Origin: CAVOJV01 sp963696325
GTDB taxonomy: Bacteria > Pseudomonadota > Gammaproteobacteria > Competibacterales > Competibacteraceae
DNA: 55,608 bases
Direction of reading: 5' to 3'
Assembly: GCA_963696325.1 (NCBI GenBank)
Contig: CAVOJV010000066.1
Location: 1-55,608 of the forward strand
Below the pieces are notes generated by a model. The model was not told where the DNA came from and ran no database searches. It was given only the letters and a program-made list of their open reading frames with translations. Positions 28,438-36,500 of this stretch are shown here, piece by piece (the stretch's first letter is position 1; each line of letters starts with the position of its first letter). Position numbers and translations under genes: made by a program.

Positions 28438-29634
28438 ATGCCGATTATGCAGGTCATCACGGAGGGCCGGGTGCCCGTTAAGGTGTGGACGGATGAATTG
28501 GAGGCGGCTGCCCGCCAGCAACTCGCCAACCTCTCAAAGCTGCCGTTCATCCATCACCACGTCGCCGCGATGCCGGATGCACATACTGGTATTGGCGCCA
28601 CGGTGGGCAGTGTTATCGCGACCCACAAGGCCATTATTCCGGCTGCCGTCGGAGTGGATATCGGCTGCGGCATGATCGCTGCGCGCTCCTCGCTCACGGC
28701 GAATGAACTCGACGAAAAGAATCTAAAAAAAGTCTTCGACCAGATCAGCCGCGACGTGCCGGTTGGTCGCGCCCAGCATAAGGAAGAGCGGGCGCTGGTC
28801 GATACCGTGCTGCCATTCGAGCTGCCCCTGAAGGCTGTGACCGAGCGGCATCCTCAACTCCTCAAGGCTTTAGGTAGGTTCTCGAACTGGATTTATCAGA
28901 TGGGAACGCTGGGTGGCGGCAACCACTTCATCGAAGTTTGTCTCGACGAAGAGAACCGTGTCTGGATCATGCTCCACTCGGGCAGTCGGGGAATCGGCAA
29001 CGCCATCGGCCACTATTTCATCGAGCTCGCCCGGCGCGAGATGGAGCGCTGGATGATTCAGTTACCGGATCGGGATCTTGCCTATTTTCCGGAGGGCACT
29101 GAGCACTTCGACGACTATGTCGAGGCGGTCGCCTGGGCGCAGGCGTACGCCGCGACCAATCGGGTCTGCATGATGGACTTGGTGCTGAAAGCGCTGAAGC
29201 GCCATCTACCGCTGTTTGAGGTAACCAGTGAGGTGGTCAACTGCCATCACAATTACGTGGAAAAAGAAAATCACTTCGAGGCCAACGTCTGGGTCACCCG
29301 TAAGGGAGCGATCCGGGCGCGGGTGGGAGATCTCGGGATCATTCCCGGCAGCATGGGTGCGAAGTCCTACATCGTGCGTGGCAAAGGCAATCTGGAGAGT
29401 TTCGATTCCTGCGCCCATGGCGCGGGGCGGCGGATGAGCCGGACTGAGGCCACGAAACGTTTTTCACGGGATGATTTAGTTCAGCAAACCGCAGGCGTCG
29501 TTTGCCGCAAGGATAAAGGGGTCGTTGATGAGATCCCCTCGGCTTACAAAGATATCGATACAGTCATGGCCAACCAGAATGACCTGGTCGAGGTGTTGCA
29601 CACCTTGAAGCAAGTGGTGTGCGTAAAGGGATAA
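28438..29634 (+). CDS. rtcB: RtcB-family RNA ligase
   Basis: Joins 2',3'-cyclic-phosphate or 3'-phosphate RNA ends to 5'-OH ends using GTP and Mn2+. It is 398 residues, the short bacterial length. Metal ligands are visible as D74 and C77 (VDIGCGM), H163 (GGGNHF) and H180 (LHSGSRG). The guanylylated histidine is H327 in SCAHGAGRRMSR. ATG 28438 is preceded by AAGGAAAACCACG. No rtcA, rtcR or archease gene is visible nearby. It is uninterrupted. Confidence 0.92.
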   Translation: MPIMQVITEGRVPVKVWTDELEAAARQQLANLSKLPFIHHHVAAMPDAHTGIGATVGSVIATHKAIIPAAVGVDIGCGMIAARSSLTANELDEKNLKKVFDQISRDVPVGRAQHKEERALVDTVLPFELPLKAVTERHPQLLKALGRFSNWIYQMGTLGGGNHFIEVCLDEENRVWIMLHSGSRGIGNAIGHYFIELARREMERWMIQLPDRDLAYFPEGTEHFDDYVEAVAWAQAYAATNRVCMMDLVLKALKRHLPLFEVTSEVVNCHHNYVEKENHFEANVWVTRKGAIRARVGDLGIIPGSMGAKSYIVRGKGNLESFDSCAHGAGRRMSRTEATKRFSRDDLVQQTAGVVCRKDKGVVDEIPSAYKDIDTVMANQNDLVEVLHTLKQVVCVKG

Positions 29635-29896
29635 GTCATGCAGATCGCTCTCCTTGAAGAATACGGGCGACTGGGCCAGCATGTTCTGAAACCGGCGCTC
29701 ACTTTGAGCGAACCGTGAGATAAGCTTTAAGCAAAGCTCTATTTTTAAGCTGGGCAGCCATCGCAGGTTCCTTAACCAACCAGGCTGGAGGTGTAACTTA
29801 TGGACGCATCAAAATGCTGCTCGTACAGATCAGGGGGCGCACTCGTGTGAGTCAGTGGCATGGTAAACCTCCCAGTCCAGACAGGGGCTCGAAATG

Positions 29897-29932
29897 ACAT
29901 CCCTCACATCCCTCACATCCCTCACATCCCTC
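29897..29932 (+). repeat. Tandem repeat, 4 units of ACATCCCTC
   Basis: Four identical 9-base units stand in direct succession, in non-coding sequence. Confidence 0.9.
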
Positions 29933-30005
29933 ATACATGATTGCATCTGACCACAGCGGATAGGATAGCGCAATCGTGTATAAAACAATTGGGTCAAGCG
30001 GTACC

Positions 30006-30043
30006 TTGCAGGCCTGTGCCGCCAGCAAGGCACAGGCCTGCAA
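30006..30043. terminator. 15-bp perfect hairpin
   Basis: TTGCAGGCCTGTGCC (30006-30020) is the exact reverse complement of 30029-30043, with an 8-base loop. It is followed by AATTTC rather than a T tract. It could be a factor-assisted terminator, a target-site structure for the nearby intron, or a small palindromic repeat. Confidence 0.55.
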
Positions 30044-30062
30044 ATTTCACGTATTACCCTTA

Positions 30063-30081
30063 GGGCGGGCATCGCCCGCCC
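30063..30081. repeat. 8-bp GC hairpin
   Basis: GGGCGGGC and GCCCGCCC pair across a 3-base loop, 20 bases after the preceding hairpin. Confidence 0.6.
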
Positions 30082-30168
30082 GATGAGATCTTGAAATTGA
30101 GTTTGTCGCGGCCGTTTATTAGCCGTGCCGCGGTCCGGGCGCCGGAGGTGGTTACCCGTCACGGCGTT

Positions 30169-31129
30169 GTGTGACCGGCATGCTAGTCGGCATGAAGCGT
30201 GTTAGAGACTGTGGGTCCGAGGCCAGCCCACGCGGAGCCGGCGAGTACTGGGACGCAGACACCGGGTGAATCAAGGGTGCGATGGTCGCAGAAAGGCCCC
30301 TGCAAAGAGACGGGTGAGATGAGCGGAAGAGACCTATTGACTGACGAGCGCAGACTCTTCGAGGAGGTGTGCACAACCGAATGGTTGGCAGCAGGCTTCC
30401 AGCGCGTGAGGAAGAACAAGGGAGCGCCCGGCATGGACGGAGTGACGATGGCCGAGGACGAATCGCGTCTGGACGAAGAGCTAAGTCGGCTAAGAGCGGA
30501 CCTTGAAAGCTGGACTTACCAGCCCGCACCGGTGCGACGGGTAGAGATCCCCAAGCCCGGTGGCCAAGGCACCCGCCTACCTCAGGTGCCGACGGTGCGA
30601 GACCGGGTGGTGCAGGCCACCCTGAAACTGCTATTGGAGCCGAGCTTCGAGCCGTTGTTCTCCGCGCACAGCTATGGTTTCCGCCCCGGGTGGAACCTAG
30701 GCCAAGCGGTCGAGGCGGCGCGCGCGATCGTGGCCGGAGTTAAGCCCTGTGTGGTGCATCTGGATCTGTCGAAAGTCTTCGACCGATTCCACCCTGATCG
30801 GCTGATCGCTCGCCTGGGTCAGACGGTACCCGACAAGCGCATCCTGCACCTGGTCGGGCTGGTCAAACGTGGCGTGCCACGCCGCCAGGCGGCAGGGGCG
30901 GCATTCTTCAACAACCGCCGCTGGGCGCTCTCGAACGCCTCCGCGGTGACGCGGGCCTATCCGGTCGGCTGGTTTATTGGGGAATTGGGACAGGTCATCC
31001 GTTCCGACCAGCAGTTACCGCAACGGTTTGAGGTGAGTCAGTGGATACGCCTTACGTGAGGAGCCGTGTACGGACCCGTACGCACGGTTCTGTGGGCAGA
31101 CGGGGGCTGCGCCCCCCCTCTGACCCGAT
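30169..31129 (+). mobile_element. Degenerate group II intron
   Basis: The 5' end GTGTG (30169) fits the GUGYG consensus and is followed by structured RNA-like sequence before the reverse transcriptase gene. Domain V is intact at about 31061-31094 (GAGCCGTGTACGG, loop, then CGTACGCACGGTTC). Domain VI follows, and the intron would end in AT at 31129. At about 960 bases it is roughly half the length of a complete element of this type, because the protein gene has a large internal deletion. Left of it the DNA is like the rest of the contig; right of it the high-GC block begins. Confidence 0.75.
30319..31059 (+). pseudogene. ltrA: Group II intron reverse transcriptase/maturase with internal deletion
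   Basis: From ATG 30319 the protein has RKNKGAPGMDGVT, PTVRDRVVQATLKLLLEPSF, SYGFRPG and VVHLDLSKVFDRF, the first reverse transcriptase blocks. Just after HLVGLVKRGV it jumps to the C-terminal maturase end (RRWALSNASAVTRAYPVGWF). The block with the catalytic YxDD is absent, although the frame stays open. It cannot be an active reverse transcriptase. Confidence 0.8.
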
Positions 31130-31268
31130 GAACGACGCGTTCTACCACAAGCTGCTCGGCGCGCATGCGGTGGCCGTGCTGCAGGAGCTCGGCGATGCGG
31201 AGGCGGAGGTCGCTGCGCTCGCGGCATCGGCCGTGCACAACGGCGAGCACCGCGGGGGGGCGCGATGA
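31130..31268 (+). pseudogene. 3' end of a truncated gene at the island edge
   Basis: The frame reads NDAFYHKLLGAHAVAVLQEL followed by GDAEAEVAALAASAVHNGEH and stops with a four-base overlap (ATGA) with the RND adaptor. Coupling and composition show it belonged to the pump operon. It might be the end of a TetR-type regulator, but this is a guess. The rest of the gene is missing upstream of the intron. Confidence 0.5.
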
Positions 31269-32440
31269 CGTCACCCGTCCCCACCGCACGCCGGCGCGCG
31301 CTCGTGAAGTGGCTCGTCGGCGGTGCGCTCGCCGGCGTCGCGGGCGGCGTCCTCCTGTGGGCGCTCGCGCTGCGTAACGCCCCGGCCCCGGCGGGTAACT
31401 CGAGCCCGCCGCGGGCGCCCGTCGCGGGCGTCAAGCCGGCGCTGACCGTGACGCTGATCGCGCCGCAGCGCGCGGAATGGCCGCGCACGCTGACGGCGCA
31501 GGGCAACGTCTCGGCATGGCAGGAAGCGGCGGTCGGCGCCGAGCTCGCCGGCTTTCGCGTGACCGAGGTGCTGGTCAACGTCGGTGACGTCGTGAAAAAG
31601 GGGCAGGTTCTCGCCCGCGTCAACGCCGAGACCGTGCAGGCCGACGTCGCGCAGGTGCGCGCGGCCGTCGCCGAGGCCGAAGCGGTGCTCGCCGAAGCGA
31701 AGGTCAACGCGGTCCGCTCGCGCGACCTCGTGGCGAAGGGCTTTGTCAGCCCGCAGGCGGCCACGCAGACGGCCACGCTCGAGCAGACGGCGGCGGCGCG
31801 CCTTGCGGCGGCGCGCGCGAAGCTGCAGGCCGAGGAGGTGCGGCTCGCGCAGACGCGCGTCGTCGCACCCGACGACGGCACGATCTCCGCGCGCACGGTC
31901 ACGATCGGCTCGCTGACGCAGCCCGGCCAGGAACTCTTCCGTGTGATCCGTGGCAACCGGCTCGAATGGCTGGCGGAAGTTACCGAAGCCGAGCTCGGCC
32001 GCCTTGCGCCCGGCATGCCGGCGACGGTGCGCCTGCCGAGCGGTGCGGAGGTCAAGGGTCGCGTGCGCACGGTCGCGCCGACCGTCGATCCACAGACGCG
32101 CAATGCGATCGTCTACGTGGACCTGCCGGTCGACGCGGCGAGCCCCGCGCGCGCGGGGATGTTCGCCCGCGGCGAGTTCGACCTGGGCCGCGCCAGCGCG
32201 CTGTCGCTGCCGCAGACCGCCGTCGTCCAGCGCGAAGGCTTCTCCTACGTGTTCCGTGTGGACGGCGACAATCGTGTCATCCAGGCGAAGGTCGCCGTGG
32301 GCCGCCGCGCCGCCGACCGCGTCGAGATCACCGACGGGCTCGCGCCGGACGCGCAGGTCGTCGCGACGGGCACCGGCTTCCTCGCCGACGGCGACCCGGT
32401 GCGCGTCGTGCCCGCACCCCAGGGCGGTGCGCGACCATGA
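31265..32440 (+). CDS. RND efflux periplasmic adaptor (HlyD/AcrA family), high GC
   Basis: Membrane-fusion protein bridging the RND permease at 32437 to an outer-membrane channel, 391 residues. One N-terminal membrane anchor (LVGGALAGVAGGVLLWALAL) is followed by the lipoyl half-motifs, the coiled hairpin (QADVAQVRAAVAEAEAVLAE) and VVAPDDGTISARTVTIGSL. The beta-barrel carries VAPTVDPQTRNAIVYVDLP. The anchor lacks a lipobox cysteine. It overlaps genes on both sides by ATGA. GC content, near 70%, is clearly above that of the rest of the contig. Confidence 0.88.
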   Translation: MTSPVPTARRRALVKWLVGGALAGVAGGVLLWALALRNAPAPAGNSSPPRAPVAGVKPALTVTLIAPQRAEWPRTLTAQGNVSAWQEAAVGAELAGFRVTEVLVNVGDVVKKGQVLARVNAETVQADVAQVRAAVAEAEAVLAEAKVNAVRSRDLVAKGFVSPQAATQTATLEQTAAARLAAARAKLQAEEVRLAQTRVVAPDDGTISARTVTIGSLTQPGQELFRVIRGNRLEWLAEVTEAELGRLAPGMPATVRLPSGAEVKGRVRTVAPTVDPQTRNAIVYVDLPVDAASPARAGMFARGEFDLGRASALSLPQTAVVQREGFSYVFRVDGDNRVIQAKVAVGRRAADRVEITDGLAPDAQVVATGTGFLADGDPVRVVPAPQGGARP

Positions 32441-35400
32441 ACGTCTCGTCCTGGTCGATCCGCAACCCGACGCCGTCGGTCCTGCTGTTCCTGCTGCTCA
32501 CGCTGCTCGGCGTGATGGGCATACAGGCGATGAAGGTCCAGCAGTTCCCGGACATCGACCTGCCGACCGTCGCGGTGACCGCATCGCTGCCCGGCGCGAG
32601 CCCGGCGCAGATGGAGACCGACGTCGCGCGCAAGCTCGAGGACTCGATCGCCACGCTGCAGAGCGTCAAGCACATCTACACGACGGTACAGGCGGATACG
32701 GTGACCGTCACCGTCGAGTTCCGGCTCGAGGTGCCCACCCAGGAGGCGCTCGACGGCGTGCGCGACGCCGTCGCCCGGATCCGCTCGCTGCTGCCCGGCG
32801 ACCTGCGCGACCCGGCGGTCACCAAGATCAACCTCGCCGGCGCCCCGATCCTCACGTACACGGTCGCGTCGAGCCGGATGGACGACGAGGCGCTGTCGTG
32901 GTTCGTCGACAACACGGTGGCGAAGCGCATGCTGAGCGTGCGCGGCGTCGGCGCGGTGGCGCGCGTCGGCGGCGTCGACCGCGAGGTGCGCGTCGAGCTC
33001 GACCCGGCGCGGATGCTCGCGATGAACGCCACGGCGGCCGACATCTCACGGCAGCTGCGGCAGGTACAACAGGAGGCTTCCGGCGGCCGCGCCGACGTTG
33101 GCGGCGTCGAGCAGTCGGTGCGCACGATCGGAACCGTGCAGTCGGCCGAGGAACTCGGGCGGATGGACATCGCGCTGTCCGATGGCCGCCACGTGCGGTT
33201 GGGCCAGGTGGCGACCGTCACCGACACGGTGGCCGAGCAGCGCTCGGGCGCGCTGCTCGACGGCCGGCCGGTCGTCGGCTTCGAGATCGTGCGCAGCCGC
33301 GGCGCGGGCGAGGTGGACGTCGCCCAAGGCGTGCGCGCCGAGCTCGCGAAGCTCAAGGCCCTGCACCCGGACATCGCGGTCGTCGAGGCGTTCAATTTCG
33401 TCGACCCCGTCGAGGAAAACTACCGCGGCTCGATGTGGCTGCTGATCGAAGGCGCGGTCCTCGCGGTACTCGTCGTCTGGCTGTTCCTGCGCGACTGGCG
33501 CGCGACGCTGGTGTCGGCCACGGCGCTGCCGCTGTCGATCATCCCGACGTTCTGGGCGATGCAGATGCTGGGCTTTTCGCTCAACGTCGTCACGCTGCTC
33601 GCGCTGTCGCTCGTCGTCGGCATCCTCGTCGACGATGCGATCGTCGAGATCGAGAACATCATGCGCCACCTGCGGATGGGCAAGACGCCCTTCCAGGCGG
33701 CGATGGAGGCGGCCGACGAGATCGGCCTCGCCGTGATCGCGACGAGCTTCACGCTGATCGCGGTGTTCCTGCCGACGGCCTTCATGAGCGGCGTGCCGGG
33801 CAAGTTCTTCGTCCAGTTCGGCTGGACCGCCGCGATCGCGGTGTTCTTCTCGCTCGTCGTCGCGCGGATGCTGACGCCGATGATGGCGGCGTACGTGCTG
33901 AAGCCGCCGCGCGGCGCGCAAGCCGAGCCGCGCTGGCTGGCGCTCTACCTGGCCTGGGCCGCGTCGTGCCTGCGGCACCGCATCGCGACGATGTTCGGCG
34001 CCGCCGTGTTCTTCTTCGGCTCGTTCGCGCTGGTGCCGCTGCTGCCGACCGGCTTCATCCCGCCGGACGACCTGTCGCAGACGCAGGTCTACCTATCGCT
34101 GCCGCCCGGCAGCACCTTCCGGCAGACGCTCGCCGTGGCCGAAGAGGCGCGGGCGATCGTGCAGAAGAATCCGCACGTGAAGCTCGTCTACACGGCGATC
34201 GGTGGCGGCGCGTCCGGCTCCGACCCGTTCGCGCCGCGCGGCGCGGCCGAGCCGCGCAAGGCGACGCTGACGATCAACATGACGCCGCGCGCTGAGCGCG
34301 CCGGCATGCGCAAGCAGGAAGTCGAGCGGCAGCTTCGCGAGGCGCTTGCCGACCTGCCCGGCGTCCGCCTCACCGTCGGCTTCGGCGGCTCGGCCGAGAA
34401 GTACGTGCTCGTCCTCTCGAGCGAGAACGGCGCGCGGCTCGCGGCGCACGCGCGCGTCGTCGAGCGCGAGCTGCGCACGCTGCCGGGCATCGGCAGCGTC
34501 ACGACGTCGGCGAGCCTCGTGCGGCCCGAGCTCGTCGTGCGCCCCGACTTCGCGCGCGCGGCCGACCTCGGCGTAACCTCCGCCGCGATCGCCGACACCC
34601 TGCGCATCGCGACCGCCGGCGACTACGACCAGAGCGTCGCGAAGCTCAACCTCGCGCAGCGGCAGGTCCCGATCGTCGTCAAGCTGCCGCCGGCGGCGCG
34701 GCAGGACTTCGCGCTGCTCGAGCGGCTGACAGTGCCCGGCCGGCAGGGGCCGGTGATGCTCGCCAACGTCGCCAGCCTCGCGATCGACAGCGGGCCGGCG
34801 CAGATCGACCGCTACGACCGCCTGCGCAACATCAACTTCGAGATCGAGCTGAACCAGCAGCCGCTGGGTGATGTCGCGAAGGCTGCGCTCGAGCTGCCGA
34901 GCCTGCGGAACCTGCCGCCGGGCGTCAGCCAGACGACCGTCGGCGACGCCGAGGCGATGGCCGAGCTCTTCGGCAGCTTCGCGCTCGCGATGGGCACCGG
35001 CGTGCTGTGCATCTACATCGTGCTCGTGCTGCTGTTCCGCGACTTCGTCCAGCCGGTGACAGTGCTGGTCGCGCTGGTGCTGTCGGTGCCGGGCGCGTTC
35101 CTCGCGCTGTTCGTCACCGGGACCGCGCTGTCGATGCCGTCGATGATCGGGCTCGTGATGCTGATGGGCATCGCGACCAAGAACTCGATCCTACTGATCG
35201 ACTACGTGATCCTCGCGCGCCGCGACCACGGCCGCTCCCGGATCGAAGCGCTCTCCGACGCCTGCCAGAAGCGCGCGCGGCCGATCGTGATGACGACGGT
35301 CGCGATGGGCGCCGGCATGCTGCCGATCGCGATTGGCTGGGGCACCGACCCCAGCTTCCGCGCGCCGATGGCGATCGTCGTCATCGGCGGCCTCATCACG

Positions 35401-35526
35401 TCGACGTTCCTCAGCCTGCTCGTCGTCCCTGTCGTCTACACGTACGTCGACGACGCGATCGCGGGCGTGCGGCGCGGGCTGCGCCGGACAGCGCCGGCCG
35501 GCGCAACGGCGGACGAGCGCGCCTGA
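32437..35526 (+). CDS. RND efflux permease (HAE1-like), high GC
   Basis: Proton-driven inner-membrane exporter of 1029 residues, full length. It opens NVSSWSIRNPTPSVLLFLLL. TM4 carries the proton-relay pair in GILVDDAIVEIENI. The second half has FGGSAEKYVLVLSS and TM10 GIATKNSILLIDYVI with the relay lysine. ATG 32437 overlaps the adaptor stop. No outer-membrane gene accompanies it. The opening and the EIENI motif resemble the subgroup often linked to metals or small organic toxicants more than AcrB, but the substrate is unknown. Confidence 0.9.
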   Translation: MNVSSWSIRNPTPSVLLFLLLTLLGVMGIQAMKVQQFPDIDLPTVAVTASLPGASPAQMETDVARKLEDSIATLQSVKHIYTTVQADTVTVTVEFRLEVPTQEALDGVRDAVARIRSLLPGDLRDPAVTKINLAGAPILTYTVASSRMDDEALSWFVDNTVAKRMLSVRGVGAVARVGGVDREVRVELDPARMLAMNATAADISRQLRQVQQEASGGRADVGGVEQSVRTIGTVQSAEELGRMDIALSDGRHVRLGQVATVTDTVAEQRSGALLDGRPVVGFEIVRSRGAGEVDVAQGVRAELAKLKALHPDIAVVEAFNFVDPVEENYRGSMWLLIEGAVLAVLVVWLFLRDWRATLVSATALPLSIIPTFWAMQMLGFSLNVVTLLALSLVVGILVDDAIVEIENIMRHLRMGKTPFQAAMEAADEIGLAVIATSFTLIAVFLPTAFMSGVPGKFFVQFGWTAAIAVFFSLVVARMLTPMMAAYVLKPPRGAQAEPRWLALYLAWAASCLRHRIATMFGAAVFFFGSFALVPLLPTGFIPPDDLSQTQVYLSLPPGSTFRQTLAVAEEARAIVQKNPHVKLVYTAIGGGASGSDPFAPRGAAEPRKATLTINMTPRAERAGMRKQEVERQLREALADLPGVRLTVGFGGSAEKYVLVLSSENGARLAAHARVVERELRTLPGIGSVTTSASLVRPELVVRPDFARAADLGVTSAAIADTLRIATAGDYDQSVAKLNLAQRQVPIVVKLPPAARQDFALLERLTVPGRQGPVMLANVASLAIDSGPAQIDRYDRLRNINFEIELNQQPLGDVAKAALELPSLRNLPPGVSQTTVGDAEAMAELFGSFALAMGTGVLCIYIVLVLLFRDFVQPVTVLVALVLSVPGAFLALFVTGTALSMPSMIGLVMLMGIATKNSILLIDYVILARRDHGRSRIEALSDACQKRARPIVMTTVAMGAGMLPIAIGWGTDPSFRAPMAIVVIGGLITSTFLSLLVVPVVYTYVDDAIAGVRRGLRRTAPAGATADERA

Positions 35527-35552
35527 GCCGCGCGCGCGGCGTTCCGCGCAGT

Positions 35553-35580
35553 GCTCCCGGGCCCCTACGGGGTTCCCGTG
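35553..35580. terminator. Possible bidirectional terminator between convergent genes
   Basis: A GC hairpin around CGGGCCCCTACGGGGTTCCCG lies between the RND stop and the stop of the convergent fragment. It has no clear T tract. Confidence 0.35.
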
Positions 35581-35692
35581 ATGTCCCGGTCGTTGAACGG
35601 TTGCGTCGGGCGGGCGTTCATTCGGATAGAGCTTCGCGAAGCGCGCGATCTGGTCGGTCGAGAGCGGGACCGGGGTCCTCAGCGGTATTGTC
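35565..35692 (-). pseudogene. C-terminal fragment of a convergent gene, unrecognised
   Basis: On the minus strand the frame reads TPVPLSTDQIARFAKLYPN and, after one shift near 35625, ARPTQPFNDRDITGTP with a stop at 35565-35567. The protein-like sequence and high GC show this is the tail of a gene facing the pump. Similarity and composition end abruptly near 35692, which marks the right edge of the high-GC block. Family not recognised. Confidence 0.5.
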
Positions 35693-35761
35693 AAGTTAAC
35701 GAAAACGCGTCTGGAAATTAGTTGAAAAGTGGGAGGTTTTGTCTACAAATTCGGCTGATTA

Positions 35762-36052
35762 GTGGTCAAAGACCAAATCAATGAGGATATCAGGCAAGAC
35801 ATCGGTGGTGATGAGCAGCGCATCCATGGCGTGCAAACCCGCCATGACCATATCACCTGCAAACACATCCTGCTCCCTATTTACCTCGCGGCCTACCGGG
35901 TTGGCGATAAGTCCTACCGCTTCGTGGTCAACGGGCGGACCGGTGAGGTGCAGGGCGAGCGGCCCTATAGCTGGATTAAGATTACCACCGCGGTGCTGGT
36001 GGCTATCGTCGTGCTCGCCATCATCATGACCGTGGCGGGTCAGCACCCGTAG
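35762..36052 (+). pseudogene. C-terminal part of a zinc-ribbon membrane protein
   Basis: Reads DQINEDIRQDIGGDEQRIHG, then CKHILLPIYLAAYRVGDKSY and VNGRTGEVQGERPYSWIKI, ending in one hydrophobic segment. This is the end of a family often annotated as PriA-like or zinc-ribbon protein, whose N-terminal zinc ribbons are missing here. Role unknown. It lies just right of the high-GC island. Confidence 0.5.
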
Positions 36053-36500
36053 GCACGGATGGTTAGTCGTTGCTCAACAGGGCCCAGAACGATTGCCTCA
36101 GCCTGATGGCCAAGAATGTCGCGGTCAGTCAGTCGACCTGGGGCGACATGCCGGACCCCGAGCTCGACGTGCTGAACCTGGATGGGGATAGTCTGGAAGT
36201 GCCGTTGGCTAGCAGTCGAGGGAGCGGTGCTGACTTTGCGAAACTGTTGACGAGGGAAATCCTGCAAGAGTCGATGAGCTCTTAGGAAGGGCCGCGTGAT
36301 CGGCTCCAGCAGGAAAATCAGGTGGTGCTTATCACCCCATAGGTCTTAGCCCACCGGATGACCGGTGCGAGAGTGGAAAACTACCGGCATGCGGTTTTGC
36401 GGCAGCCAGCGAACACGAATTTGCAACCGGCCGTGGAAACGGTGGAAAGTCAGTGGCTGGCGCCGTCCGGGCGAATCTGTCTGCAAGATGGTACTCCAGG
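36053..36500. other. Gap with one doubtful ORF
   Basis: Bases 36070-36285 (+) could encode 71 residues beginning MLNRAQNDCLSLMAKNVAVS. It is acidic, has no recognised family and no clear ribosome site. Nothing else convincing is visible. Confidence 0.3.

Larger units (their letters stand above)
29635..30168. other. Gap holding repeats and hairpins
   Basis: About 530 bases between rtcB and the group II intron. It holds a 9-base tandem repeat and two strong hairpins, listed separately. A 26-codon frame starting MQIALLEEYGRLGQHVLKP at 29638 is probably debris. No gene is convincing. Confidence 0.5.

Noticed and set aside
29897..29932. Possible CRISPR array
   Set aside because: Units are 9 bases and directly adjacent, without spacers.
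29852..30162. Minus-strand ORFs with CEGCEGCEG repeats
   Set aside because: Produced by translation of the 9-base tandem repeat; no start or conserved part.
33046..33978. Minus-strand 310-residue frame opposite the RND permease
   Set aside because: Arg/Asp/His-rich composition with no motif; a GC-driven shadow.
31950..34295. Long plus-strand open frames of 781 and 1186 codons overlapping the RND genes
   Set aside because: The 781-codon frame is an out-of-frame shadow caused by high GC. The first 157 codons of the 1186-codon frame are also shadow; the real permease starts at ATG 32437.
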